From the NCBI GenBank assembly GCA_019243595.1, contig JAFAUA010000532.1, positions 1 through 8,472 on the forward strand: a DNA stretch of 8,472 bases, read 5' to 3'. The stretch's first letter is position 1. Each line of letters opens with the position of its first letter. The DNA is from Acidimicrobiia bacterium (lineage in GTDB: Bacteria; Actinomycetota; Acidimicrobiia; Acidimicrobiales; AC-14). A program made the translations under genes and the position numbers. This document shows, in pieces, positions 1-7,441 of this stretch. The notes below the pieces were generated by a model that did no database searches, was not told where the DNA came from, and saw only the letters and a list, made by a program, of their open reading frames with translations.

Positions 1-676
1 TGGGCGCGGTCACGGCCAGCTTCCCCGACGAGCCGAGGTGAATGTTGACGACGACGCCCTCGTCGACCAGCGCACGCCACATGGGATCCCAGTGCTCGTC
101 GTGGAAGCTCGGATAGCCGAGCTCGGCCGGGTTCTCGCTGAAGGTCATCGTGTGGCAACCCTTCGCCGCGACACGGCGGATCTCAGCGGCGCACAGCTCG
201 GGATCCCACAGGATCGGCAGCGCCATGGGGATGAAGCGGTCGGGGTAGGTGCCGCACCACTCGTCGATGTGCCAGTCGTTGTAGGCCTGGGTGACGGCGA
301 GGGCGAGGTCCTTGTCGTCGGTGTTGGCGAACAGGCGCCCGGAGAACGAGGGGAACGACGGGAAGCAGATCGAGCCGAGGACGCCGCCTGCGCTCATGTC
401 CTTGACCCGCTCGTGGATGTCGTAACAGCCGCGGCGCATCTCGTTGAACGACGTCGGCTCGATGCCGTACTCCTCACGAGGCCGCCCGGCGACGGCGTTG
501 AGGCCGACGTTGGGGATGGTGACGCCGTTGTAGGTCCAGACGTCGTCGCCGATGTCGGTCTGGATGACCTTCGGCGCTTGGTCGGCGTACTTCGCCGGCA
601 GCCGGCCTTCGAACATGTCGGGTGGCTCGACGACGTGGTCGTCGACGCTCACGAAGATCATGTCCTCCACGTTCAT
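1..676 (-). CDS. Amidohydrolase family 2 protein, C-terminus cut by window edge
   Basis: Partial gene: the first 225 residues are visible and the frame is open to the left edge. The N-terminus carries SVDDHVVEPPDMF (residues 10-22), the D-x-H..EP start of the metal-dependent TIM-barrel amidohydrolases of the Amidohydro_2 type, with D12 and H14 as candidate metal ligands. A later strand, VVVNIHLGSSG, offers H213 as the next conserved histidine. Family members hydrolyse or decarboxylate carboxylated or cyclic substrates in the cytoplasm and are common in actinobacterial steroid and aromatic catabolism clusters; the substrate here is unknown. The start is well supported: AAGGAG lies 8 bases before the ATG, and the ATG overlaps the TGA of the upstream alpha/beta hydrolase (ATGA), indicating translational coupling in one operon. 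The usual family length is nearer 300-400 residues, so roughly a third to nearly half is missing. Family confidence is high; function is unassigned. Confidence 0.88.
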   Translation of the reverse strand, partial: MNVEDMIFVSVDDHVVEPPDMFEGRLPAKYADQAPKVIQTDIGDDVWTYNGVTIPNVGLNAVAGRPREEYGIEPTSFNEMRRGCYDIHERVKDMSAGGVLGSICFPSFPSFSGRLFANTDDKDLALAVTQAYNDWHIDEWCGTYPDRFIPMALPILWDPELCAAEIRRVAAKGCHTMTFSENPAELGYPSFHDEHWDPMWRALVDEGVVVNIHLGSSGKLAVTAP

Positions 677-1593
677 ACCGCTGTCTCCTTCACAGGCTTG
701 CGGTCCCACGCCGCCAGCACGGTCTCGAGCACTTCTTCCGCCGCCCCGAACCCCCCGAGATGGCTTTCGCCCGGACGCACGAACAGCTCGGCGTCGGGAA
801 GCAGCCGCACGCAGTGCTCCCCGTGGGCGAGCGGCACGATGTGGTCGGCGTCGCCGTGCCACCACTTCACCGGCATCTTTACGTCGGCCAAACGGAAGCC
901 CCAATCGCGGGTGAAGAGGATGGCGTCGTCGATAGGGGCACGCAGCCGACCGCCGGTGTCGCTCAGGTCGTCGATGAACATCTGCTTGACCTCTTCGCGA
1001 GCGAACACCTCGCGGTCTCCCGGCGGCGAGAACCGGGCGTAGACGTCGAGCGCCTGATGACCGACGGGCATCAGGGCAACGACCAGGCCACCCAACATGA
1101 GGCCCAGCGGGACCCGGAACGGCGGGAGAAGCGGCGCGAAGCGAACAGCGAGACTGACCAGACCGCCGTCGATGCCCTCATCCCCGCGAGTGGGCGCTAC
1201 GCCGCCCAGCACGCCGATGGCCTTGACCCGGTCGGGCATCGCATACCCGGTGGCGAGGGCGTAGGGGCCACCGCCGGACAGCCCCACCACTGCGAGATCT
1301 TCGAACCCGAGCTCGTCGAGCAGGATCTCGAGGTCGCCCATGAACTCGACCAGGGAGCCGTACAGGTGCGAGGTCGAGAGCCCGGTGCCGGGCCGGTCGA
1401 CGCCGACGAACCGAACGCCCACCTCCTCGGCTGCCAGGCGGGCTTCCTCGGGGATCTGCCGGCGGGCACCAGGGGTGCCGTGTAGCCAGAGGATGGGCCG
1501 GCCGTCAGGCGGACCGAACTCAGCGAACCCAAGCTTCCGCCCATCCCGGACCCTGACCCGCCCCTCGATTCTCGGGGGTGTGATCTGCGCCAT
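673..1593 (-). CDS. Alpha/beta-fold hydrolase
   Basis: A 306-residue cytoplasmic serine hydrolase with the full alpha/beta-hydrolase signature. The oxyanion-hole segment is LWLHGTPG (H38-G39). VDRPGTGLS follows at about 65-73. The nucleophile elbow is GLSGG with S106. The acid is probably D250 in HGDADHIVP, and the base is H278 in GESHLGG. A cap region of about 90 residues lies between roughly 135 and 235. There is no signal peptide. Length and motif order fit esterases and C-C or lactone hydrolases; the exact substrate cannot be read from sequence. It is the first gene of a leftward operon and overlaps the amidohydrolase start by four bases. It is divergent from a CYP142-like P450, so a role in hydrolysing ester, lactone or ring-cleavage products of the same pathway is plausible but inferred. 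The ATG at 1593 has no Shine-Dalgarno but sits 7 bases after TAAGAT, consistent with a leaderless mRNA. Confidence 0.92.
   Translation of the reverse strand: MAQITPPRIEGRVRVRDGRKLGFAEFGPPDGRPILWLHGTPGARRQIPEEARLAAEEVGVRFVGVDRPGTGLSTSHLYGSLVEFMGDLEILLDELGFEDLAVVGLSGGGPYALATGYAMPDRVKAIGVLGGVAPTRGDEGIDGGLVSLAVRFAPLLPPFRVPLGLMLGGLVVALMPVGHQALDVYARFSPPGDREVFAREEVKQMFIDDLSDTGGRLRAPIDDAILFTRDWGFRLADVKMPVKWWHGDADHIVPLAHGEHCVRLLPDAELFVRPGESHLGGFGAAEEVLETVLAAWDRKPVKETAV
685..690 (-). promoter_or_regulatory. Strong Shine-Dalgarno AAGGAG for the amidohydrolase
   Basis: Reading leftward, AAGGAG is followed by 8 bases (ACAGCGGT) and then ATG at 676. The site lies inside the last codons of the alpha/beta hydrolase, whose TGA overlaps the ATG. 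This fixes the amidohydrolase start and supports coupled translation. Confidence 0.75.
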
Positions 1594-1600
1594 ACGACGG

Positions 1601-1606
1601 ATCTTA
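1601..1606 (-). promoter_or_regulatory. Candidate -10 element TAAGAT for leaderless transcription of the alpha/beta hydrolase
   Basis: On the minus strand TAAGAT matches the actinobacterial TANNNT -10 pattern and is followed by exactly 7 bases (CCGTCGT) before the ATG at 1593. That spacing would put the transcription start on the A of the start codon. No ribosome binding site precedes the ATG, as expected for a leaderless message. No convincing -35 was seen. Confidence 0.5.
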
Positions 1607-1615
1607 CGGACGCGC

Positions 1616-1621
1616 CATGAT
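1616..1621 (+). promoter_or_regulatory. Weak candidate -10 CATGAT for the P450 gene
   Basis: CATGAT is one base from TATGAT and lies 7 bases (GGGGCGC) before the ATG at 1629, the same geometry as the opposite-strand TAAGAT element. If used, the P450 message would be leaderless and begin at 1629. The first base does not match the TANNNT pattern and no -35 is evident, so this is tentative. Confidence 0.25.
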
Positions 1622-1628
1622 GGGGCGC

Positions 1629-2807
1629 ATGACGAAGCCCGATATCGACCTCGTCAGCGGCGACTTCTGGGGTACGAATCCCCACGAGGCGCTCACGTGG
1701 ATGCGCGCCAACGAGCCCGTCTACTGGGACGGACGGGTCTGGGGAATCTCCAAGTACGACGACCTCAAGGCGGTGTCGAAGAACCCGACCGCCTTCTCCA
1801 ACGCCAACGGAATCCGCCCGGACTCGGGGCCTGTGGCGATGATGATCGACATGGACGACCCCGAGCACGTCAAGCGTCGGAAGCTCGTGAACAAGGGTTT
1901 TACGCCGCGCCGCGTCAAGGAGAGCGAGGCTGCCGTCCGCCGCGCATGCGACGAGATCATCGACGCCGTCTGCGAGAAGGGCGAGTGCGACTTCGTGTTC
2001 GACGTCGCCGCCCTTCTCCCGATGATCATGATCGGCGACGCGCTGGGCGTGAAGCCCGAGGACCGCGCGCAGCTCCTCGAGTGGTCCGACGGCATGATGC
2101 GAGCGCTGATCGGCACGCCCGACGGCGTGGAGAAGGCCACCGAGGCCTTCATCGGCTACCAGGAGTTCGCCACCGGCGCCATCGCCGCCCGGCGGGCCGA
2201 ACCCACCGACGATCTGATGAGCGTCCTCGTCCACGCCGACGTCGACGGGAACCGGCTGACCGACGACGAGATCGTCCACGAGTCGCTCTTGATCCTCATC
2301 GGCGGCGACGAGACGACGAGGCACGTGATCACCGGCGGCATGTACCAGCTGCTCGCCAACCCTGATCAGAAGCAGAAGCTGCTCGACGACCCGTCGAAGA
2401 TCCCGACGGCCGTCGAGGAGATGCTCCGATGGGTGAGTCCCATCAAGAACATGGCGCGCACGGTTACGCGGGACACCGACCTGCGCGGCAAGACGCTGCA
2501 CGAGGGCGAGAAGCTGCTGCTCCTCTATCCGTCGGCGAACCGCGACGAGGATGTGTTCGGGGACCCGTTCCTCTTCGACGTCGAACGCAAGCCCAACGAA
2601 CACGTGGCCTTCGGGTTCGGCACCCATTTCTGCCTAGGAAACTCGCTGGCGCGCCTCGAACTGGTCTGCATGTTCGAGCACCTCCTCAGTCGGCTGCCCG
2701 ATATCGAGCTGGTCGACGCGGCCGAGCCCGATTTCCGACCCGCCAACTTCATCTCGGGCTACGAGAAGATGCCCGTCCGCTTCACGGCAACGGAGCCCCT
2801 CGGCTAG
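1629..2807 (+). CDS. Cytochrome P450, CYP142-like (probable steroid side-chain hydroxylase)
   Basis: A 392-residue soluble bacterial P450 that uses ferredoxin-type electron donors to hydroxylate its substrate. Visible signatures, counted from the ATG at 1629, are: I-helix GGDETTR (225-231) with the acid-Thr oxygen-activation pair, K-helix E264-x-x-R267, and the heme loop FGFGTHFC with heme-ligating Cys335. From memory of the family, long stretches resemble mycobacterial CYP142, which oxidises the C26/27 terminal carbon of cholesterol. Examples are MMIDMDDP, RRKLVN.GFT, DAVC.KGECDF, EEMLRW.SPIKNM, SAN.DE.VF and RPANF.SG. ATG at 1617 and 1620 are also in frame; 1629 is preferred because MTKPDIDLVSGDF then aligns with the CYP142 N-terminus. 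The binding lipoprotein follows after 4 bases. P450 identity is certain; CYP142 membership is likely but not proven, and related families CYP125 and CYP124 remain alternatives. Confidence 0.95.
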   Translation: MTKPDIDLVSGDFWGTNPHEALTWMRANEPVYWDGRVWGISKYDDLKAVSKNPTAFSNANGIRPDSGPVAMMIDMDDPEHVKRRKLVNKGFTPRRVKESEAAVRRACDEIIDAVCEKGECDFVFDVAALLPMIMIGDALGVKPEDRAQLLEWSDGMMRALIGTPDGVEKATEAFIGYQEFATGAIAARRAEPTDDLMSVLVHADVDGNRLTDDEIVHESLLILIGGDETTRHVITGGMYQLLANPDQKQKLLDDPSKIPTAVEEMLRWVSPIKNMARTVTRDTDLRGKTLHEGEKLLLLYPSANRDEDVFGDPFLFDVERKPNEHVAFGFGTHFCLGNSLARLELVCMFEHLLSRLPDIELVDAAEPDFRPANFISGYEKMPVRFTATEPLG

Positions 2808-2811
2808 GCGC

Positions 2812-4245
2812 ATGCGCACGCGCCTCACGCTCGTGGGTCTCGCCATGATGCTGGTGGCGAGCGCGTGCGGCGCCCGCCTGAGCGGTCCAGAGCTCGCCCA
2901 AGCCAACCGCCACGGCGGCTCCGGGGTATCGGCAGGATCCGCGACCGACGTGCAGGCCGCGGACCAGACGGCGACCGATACCGGCGGCGCCGTCGGAGGC
3001 GGCGGGTCTGGCGCGAGCGGCGGCTCGCTCAGCGGCGGCTCGCAGTCCAAGGGAGGCGGGGCCGCAGCCGGTCAAGCGGCGGCCGGCGGGTCGTCGACGT
3101 GCGGCGGTGGCGGCGCAACCGATGTCGGCGTCACCGGCGACAAGGTCACGCTCGGCAACGTCTCCCTGCTCACCGGACCGGTACCCGGCCTCTTCAAAGG
3201 CGCGGTCGTCGGCACGCAGGCGTTCTTCAACTACCAGAACTCCCTCGGCGGCGTCTGTGGCCGCAAGCTCCAACTCGACCCTCGCGACGACCAGTTCGAC
3301 GCCAACCAGAACAAGGCCCAGTACGAGGACGTGATCAGCAAGGACTTCGGCTTCGTCGGCTCGTTCTCCGTCGTCGACAACGGCGGCGCCCAGGTCCTCA
3401 GCGCCCACCCTGACGTCCCCGACGTCAGCCAGGCGCTGAGCAGGAGCCACGTCGCCGTCGCCAACAACTTCTCGATCGCACCCATCGTCCCCGGCTGGCG
3501 GCTCGGGTCGCTGAACTACTTCAAGGACAAGTTCGGCCCTGACGTCATCGGGCACATGTCCTACTTCGTCGAGGACACCCAGTCGGCCATCGACGCCATC
3601 GACGGCGAGATCAAGGCCGCCCAGTCCGTCGGCTACAACTTCGTCTACCACCGCACCGTCGAGCCGACCGAGGCCAACTTCAGCTCCGACGTGGTCGCCA
3701 TGCAGCAGAGAGGCGTCAAGGGCATCTTCTTCGCCGGCGAGGTCGGCGTCTTCGTGCGCATGGCCAAGGCCATGAAGCAGCAGGGCTTCTCGGTGCCGTT
3801 TGCCAACTGGGGCGGCAATGCCTACGACCCGGCGTTCGTGACGTCCGACGCCGCGTCCGCCACCAACGGGTCCATCATCGACCAACAGCTGGCCATGTAC
3901 GCGGGCCAGGACAACATCCCCGAGGTCCAGCTTTTCGAGACATGGCTCAAGCGGACCTCACCGGGGCAGAACCCCGACATCTTCGCCGCCTACGGGTGGG
4001 AGTCGGGGCGGTTGTTCGTCCAGGCCCTCACCGCGGCCGGCGCCAAACCCACACGGGCCAACGTCATGGCCGAGCTGAAGAAGATCGACAACTTCGACGG
4101 CAACGGCATGCTGGCGCCTGCCGGCCCGGCGTCGAAGCGCCCACCGACCTGCTTCATGATCATCAGCGTGCAGAACGGCAAGTTCGTGCGCGCCGACCCA
4201 CCATCCGGCTTCATCTGCGACCGCGGCGGCTACTACCGCGTCTGA
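2812..4245 (+). CDS. ABC-type branched-chain amino acid-like substrate-binding lipoprotein
   Basis: A 477-residue exported lipoprotein. The N-terminus has basic residues (MRTR), a hydrophobic core and a lipobox ending ASAC, with Cys19 as the lipidation site. Residues about 34-102 form a low-complexity Gly/Ser/Ala linker. From about residue 104 (DVGVTGDKVTLGNVSLLTGP) a type I periplasmic binding fold of the Peripla_BP_6 or LivJ type runs to the end, with GTQAFFNYQNSLGGVCGRKL and HMSYFVEDTQSAIDAIDG typical of this fold. C447 and C469 near the C-terminus could form a disulfide. Such proteins deliver amino acids, amides or other small organics to ABC importers. No permease or ATPase gene is in the window, so it may serve a distant importer or act as a receptor. 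The start lies 4 bases after the P450 stop with only a weak AGG, suggesting coupled translation. In this context a hydrophobic carboxylate or sterol-derived ligand is conceivable, but that is inference. Confidence 0.9.
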   Translation: MRTRLTLVGLAMMLVASACGARLSGPELAQANRHGGSGVSAGSATDVQAADQTATDTGGAVGGGGSGASGGSLSGGSQSKGGGAAAGQAAAGGSSTCGGGGATDVGVTGDKVTLGNVSLLTGPVPGLFKGAVVGTQAFFNYQNSLGGVCGRKLQLDPRDDQFDANQNKAQYEDVISKDFGFVGSFSVVDNGGAQVLSAHPDVPDVSQALSRSHVAVANNFSIAPIVPGWRLGSLNYFKDKFGPDVIGHMSYFVEDTQSAIDAIDGEIKAAQSVGYNFVYHRTVEPTEANFSSDVVAMQQRGVKGIFFAGEVGVFVRMAKAMKQQGFSVPFANWGGNAYDPAFVTSDAASATNGSIIDQQLAMYAGQDNIPEVQLFETWLKRTSPGQNPDIFAAYGWESGRLFVQALTAAGAKPTRANVMAELKKIDNFDGNGMLAPAGPASKRPPTCFMIISVQNGKFVRADPPSGFICDRGGYYRV

Positions 4246-4251
4246 TCAGCC

Positions 4252-6156
4252 TCAGAGCGAGGGTGGCGCGCTCGTCAACAGGTGGGCGTTCTCGAAGTTG
4301 ATGACGTGCATCACGGCGTTGATCAGCGCCAGGTGGGTGAACGCCTGGGGGAAGTTGCCCAGGTGGCGGCCGCTGCGGGGGTCGAGCTCTTCGGCGTAGA
4401 GGCCCAGGGGGGAGGCGAGCGACAGCAGCTTCTCGGCCAGCTCCCGGGCCCTCGCGTGCTCGCCGATGTGGGCGAGCGCCGACACCAACCAGAACGAGCA
4501 GATGGTGAATGTGCCCTCCTCGCCGGAGAGGCCGTCGTCGGTCTCCTTGACCCGGTAGCGAAGTACCAGTCCGTCCTCGCTGAGCTCGTCGGCGATGGCG
4601 GGCACGGTCGCCCGGACGCGGGCGTCGTCGGGCGGTAGGAACCCCACCAGCGGCATCAGGAGCAGCGACGCGTCGAGCGCGTCCGTGTCGTAATGCTGGG
4701 TGAACACGCCGCGTGAGTCGACCGCGTGCTCGCACACGTCGGCGTGGATCTCGTCGGCCACCTGCTGCCAGCGGTCGGCGGTGTCGGGCTCGCCGCGCAT
4801 GCGGGCCAGGCGCACCCCGCGGTCGACTGCAACCCAGCACATCATCTTCGACGAGGTGAAGTGCTTGGGCTCGCCCCTGACCTCCCAGATGCCCTGGTCG
4901 GGCTCGCGCCAGTAGGCGATCGCCGCTTCGACCTGGCGGGCCAGGATCGGCCAGATGCGGTCGTCGAGGCGATCGACCGAACGGGTGTGGATGTAGAAGG
5001 AGTCGAGGACGACGCCCCACAAGTCGTGCTGGCGCTGGGTGTGGGCGGCGTTACCGATCCGCACCGGGCGGGCGCCCTCGTAGCCGTGCAAATGGTCGAG
5101 GATCTGCTCGTCGGGCGTCGGAGAACCGTCGATGCTGTACATCACCTGGAGCTCGGTGTCGCGCTCGGCGACGTCGGCGATGAACCAGAAGAAGTCGCTC
5201 GCCTCCCAGTCGAAACCGAGTGTGTGCAGGCCCCACAAAGCGAAGGCCGCGTCCCGTATCCAGGTGTAGCGGTAGTCCCAGTTGCGCTCGCCCTCGGGCG
5301 TCTCGGGCAATGACGTCGTCGCTGCGGCGACGAGCGCACCGGTCGGGGCGAAGCTCAGCCCCTTCAGCGTGAGCGCGCTGCGCTCGAGATGGCTGCGCCA
5401 CGGATGGTCGGGGAAACGTCCCCGCGCCAGCCAGTGTTGCCAGTGGTGGGCCGTCCATACCAGGCGTCGGTACGCCTGCTCGTAGGTGTACGGCGGGTCG
5501 TGCTCGCTCCACGAGAGGGCGCAGTAGCGGAGGTCGCCCTCGTGCAGCAGCGTGCGGGCCGTCGCCCGTCCACCCTCGAAGCCGATGCGCAGGTCGGTCG
5601 TCAGCCGCAGCTCGAGGTGCTCACCGTCGGCCGTCGCCACGCCCTCGTGGTACCCGCGGTCGGTCCAGCGCCACGTTGCCGGCGTCCGCCCGTACCCGAA
5701 CATTGGCTCGCAGTCGAGCTCGACTTGCACCTCGCCGTTGACGCACCGGATCGTGCGCAGCAGCACGTGGTCGGCGTCGTAGTCGGTGGGCGCGCGGCGA
5801 TGTGTGTGCGACAGCTCGCTCTCGTGGTGCCAGGGGCCGATCAGCAGGACGTCACGGACGATGATCCAGCCGGTCGGCGTTCCCCAGCTCGTCTCGAGGC
5901 ACATCGTGCCCGGCAGATAGCGCCGGGCGGCCGGGACCTGGACGTCAGCGGGGCCGAGCCGGAAGCTGCCCGCGTGGCGGTCGAGCAGGGCGCCGAACAC
6001 ACTCGGCGAGTCGATGCGCGGCAGGCACATCCACTCGACGTTTCCGCTCGGCGCGATCAGGGCGGACGACTCGCAGTCCGACAGGAAGCCGTAGTCGGCG
6101 ATCGGCGCGAACGGCGACCGGCCGATCAGTGGGTCCGAGGAGAAGGGCGACGCCAC
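4252..6156 (-). CDS. Glycoside hydrolase family 15 protein (trehalase or glucoamylase-like)
   Basis: A 634-residue protein without a signal peptide, full length for bacterial GH15 enzymes with an N-terminal beta-sandwich domain (about 15-245) and a C-terminal alpha/alpha-barrel (about 255-625). The opening PIADYGFLSDCESSALIAPSGNVEW fits the family N-domain. RNWDYRYTWIRDAAF (291-305) is the substrate-pocket signature. The catalytic acid is likely E425 in GIWEVRGEPKHFTSSK, and the base is E589 or E590 in YAEELDPRSGRHLGNFPQAF. Family members invert and release beta-D-glucose from alpha-glucosides; mycobacterial homologues with these motifs are trehalases. Both outcomes are possible here, with trehalose favoured for an intracellular actinobacterial enzyme. 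The start is GTG at 6156, 19 bases after the MBL-hydrolase stop and preceded by GGGAAAG, so it is probably the last gene of the PAS-MBL-GH15 operon. It converges on the lipoprotein gene. Confidence 0.93.
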   Translation of the reverse strand: MASPFSSDPLIGRSPFAPIADYGFLSDCESSALIAPSGNVEWMCLPRIDSPSVFGALLDRHAGSFRLGPADVQVPAARRYLPGTMCLETSWGTPTGWIIVRDVLLIGPWHHESELSHTHRRAPTDYDADHVLLRTIRCVNGEVQVELDCEPMFGYGRTPATWRWTDRGYHEGVATADGEHLELRLTTDLRIGFEGGRATARTLLHEGDLRYCALSWSEHDPPYTYEQAYRRLVWTAHHWQHWLARGRFPDHPWRSHLERSALTLKGLSFAPTGALVAAATTSLPETPEGERNWDYRYTWIRDAAFALWGLHTLGFDWEASDFFWFIADVAERDTELQVMYSIDGSPTPDEQILDHLHGYEGARPVRIGNAAHTQRQHDLWGVVLDSFYIHTRSVDRLDDRIWPILARQVEAAIAYWREPDQGIWEVRGEPKHFTSSKMMCWVAVDRGVRLARMRGEPDTADRWQQVADEIHADVCEHAVDSRGVFTQHYDTDALDASLLLMPLVGFLPPDDARVRATVPAIADELSEDGLVLRYRVKETDDGLSGEEGTFTICSFWLVSALAHIGEHARARELAEKLLSLASPLGLYAEELDPRSGRHLGNFPQAFTHLALINAVMHVINFENAHLLTSAPPSL

Positions 6157-6163
6157 CCCTCAA

Positions 6164-6170
6164 CTTTCCC
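6164..6170 (-). promoter_or_regulatory. Shine-Dalgarno-like GGGAAAG before the GH15 start
   Basis: On the minus strand GGGAAAG is followed by 7 bases (TTGAGGG) and then GTG at 6156. It lies in the 19-base gap after the MBL-hydrolase TGA and supports the GTG start. GAGGG directly abutting the GTG is too close to act as the site. Confidence 0.45.
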
Positions 6171-6175
6171 ACACG

Positions 6176-7054
6176 TCAGGGTTTCAGCAACACGCCGTTT
6201 CTGGCGTCGAGCGTGATCGTCATGCCCTCTTGTGCCAGGCAGACGCGTTCCCTGCCGCCCGAGTGACGGGCCTGGGCCTTGTCGAGCAACGCATCGAGCT
6301 CGTCGTCGCTGTGGTACGGGTCATGGTGGAAGAGCACCAGGTTGCCGACGTCTGCCTTCTCGGCGAAGGCGACGACGTCCTCGATGCAGGAGTGACCCCA
6401 GCCGATGTGGCGCGGGTACTCGTCGTCGCCGTACTGGGCGTCGTGCAGGAGGACGTCCACGCCACGCGCCACGTCGTAGCCGCTCACCCAGTCGGCCGGC
6501 TGGTCGGCGATGCGCATGCCGCCCAGCGAGGGCTCGTGGTCGGGGAGGTACGCGACCGAGCGCCCTCCTTCCTCGACGCGGTAGCCGACGGTCGGACCCT
6601 GGTGGGCGACCTTGCCCGCGCGAACGGTCGCCGACCCGATCGTGACTGCTTCGTCCTCGGGCGCGTCGTGGAACGTCAGGTTGGCGGGGATGTCGGTCAG
6701 TCGCACGGGGAACAGGGGCGGTGACAGGTAGATGGCGATGCGGTCGGCGAGGCCCTGCACCGGCGACGCCGGTCCCCAGATGTGCACGTCGATCCCTGAG
6801 CGGAACAGCGGCCGGAAGAAGCCGAGGCCCTGCAGGTGATCGAGGTGCAGATGCGTCAAGAGGATGTGCAGCTCGTCGATGGCCTCGGTCTCCATGAGAA
6901 CACCGAGAGGGCGCATCCCCGTTCCGGCGTCGAGGACGATCGGCGGTCCGTCGTCGGGGCGGACCTCGACGCACGAGGTGTTCCCGCCGTAGCGGACGGT
7001 GTCCGGACCCGGCGTCGCCAGCGAGCCGCGCGAGCCCCATACCCGGACCTGCAT
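6176..7054 (-). CDS. MBL-fold metallo-hydrolase
   Basis: A 292-residue cytoplasmic metallo-beta-lactamase-fold hydrolase. It opens with VWGSRGSLATPGPDTVRYGG, typical of a widespread group related to PhnP and RNase Z-like phosphodiesterases. The metal signature is THLHLDH at 67-73 (H68, H70, D72, H73). Further candidate ligands are H151 (VAHQG), D172 (LPDHEP), H217 or H221 (HIGWGHS) and a late histidine in LFHHDPYHSDD (about 242-248). This is a two-metal phosphodiesterase-like arrangement; a nucleotide, cyclic nucleotide or phospho-ester substrate would fit, but the sequence does not decide. The frame stays open far upstream, to 8422, but only this part has family features. The ATG at 7054 has GGGAGAA 6 bases before it and shares one base with the PAS gene stop (TGATG), so the two are translationally coupled. 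The GH15 gene follows 19 bases downstream. Confidence 0.92.
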   Translation of the reverse strand: MQVRVWGSRGSLATPGPDTVRYGGNTSCVEVRPDDGPPIVLDAGTGMRPLGVLMETEAIDELHILLTHLHLDHLQGLGFFRPLFRSGIDVHIWGPASPVQGLADRIAIYLSPPLFPVRLTDIPANLTFHDAPEDEAVTIGSATVRAGKVAHQGPTVGYRVEEGGRSVAYLPDHEPSLGGMRIADQPADWVSGYDVARGVDVLLHDAQYGDDEYPRHIGWGHSCIEDVVAFAEKADVGNLVLFHHDPYHSDDELDALLDKAQARHSGGRERVCLAQEGMTITLDARNGVLLKP

Positions 7055-7441
7055 CAGCCGTTCTCCCAGAAGACGGTGACGACGCCATGCATCTCGTCGG
7101 TGGCGCCGAACAGCGGATAGGCGGTGACCTCGACCGTGCGGCGCACGCCGTCGTAGCCGGTGGCGACCAGCACCCGGTGCGCCGGCTTGTGCGTGAAGAA
7201 CGCCACGCCGGCCGGCGAGTCCCGCCGCCGCAGCGGCGTGCCGTCCGGCTCGGTCATCTGGAGGACGGCGCCGAAGTCGGTCGCCTCCACCTCCCCGAGC
7301 TCGGCGAAGGGCCGTCCGATCAGCAGCTCGGCCGCCTCGTTGTAGAAGACCAGCGTGCCGCCGGCATCGATGAGGAACATCGGCGTCGCCAGGTTGGCGG
7401 CCAGCTCCCGCGCCAGGATCAGCGGCAGGCTCTTCGATGTT

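Noticed and set aside
38..1042. 334-residue plus-strand open frame across the amidohydrolase and hydrolase genes
   Set aside because: Antisense shadow of two genes with clear motifs, a coupled ATGA junction and a strong ribosome binding site on the minus strand.
1197..2627. 476-residue minus-strand open frame opposite the P450
   Set aside because: It is antisense to the conserved P450 and then runs out of frame through the alpha/beta hydrolase; the composition is His/Arg/Val-rich shadow sequence with no domain.
3001..3118. GGC/GGT/AGC-rich tract considered as a tandem DNA repeat
   Set aside because: Units are irregular in length and sequence; it is the coding DNA of a Gly/Ser linker rather than an exact repeat array.
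2782..3885. 367-residue minus-strand open frame opposite the lipoprotein
   Set aside because: Low-complexity Gly/Val/Asp/Arg composition typical of the reverse strand of a GC-rich gene; the plus-strand frame has a lipobox and a full binding fold.
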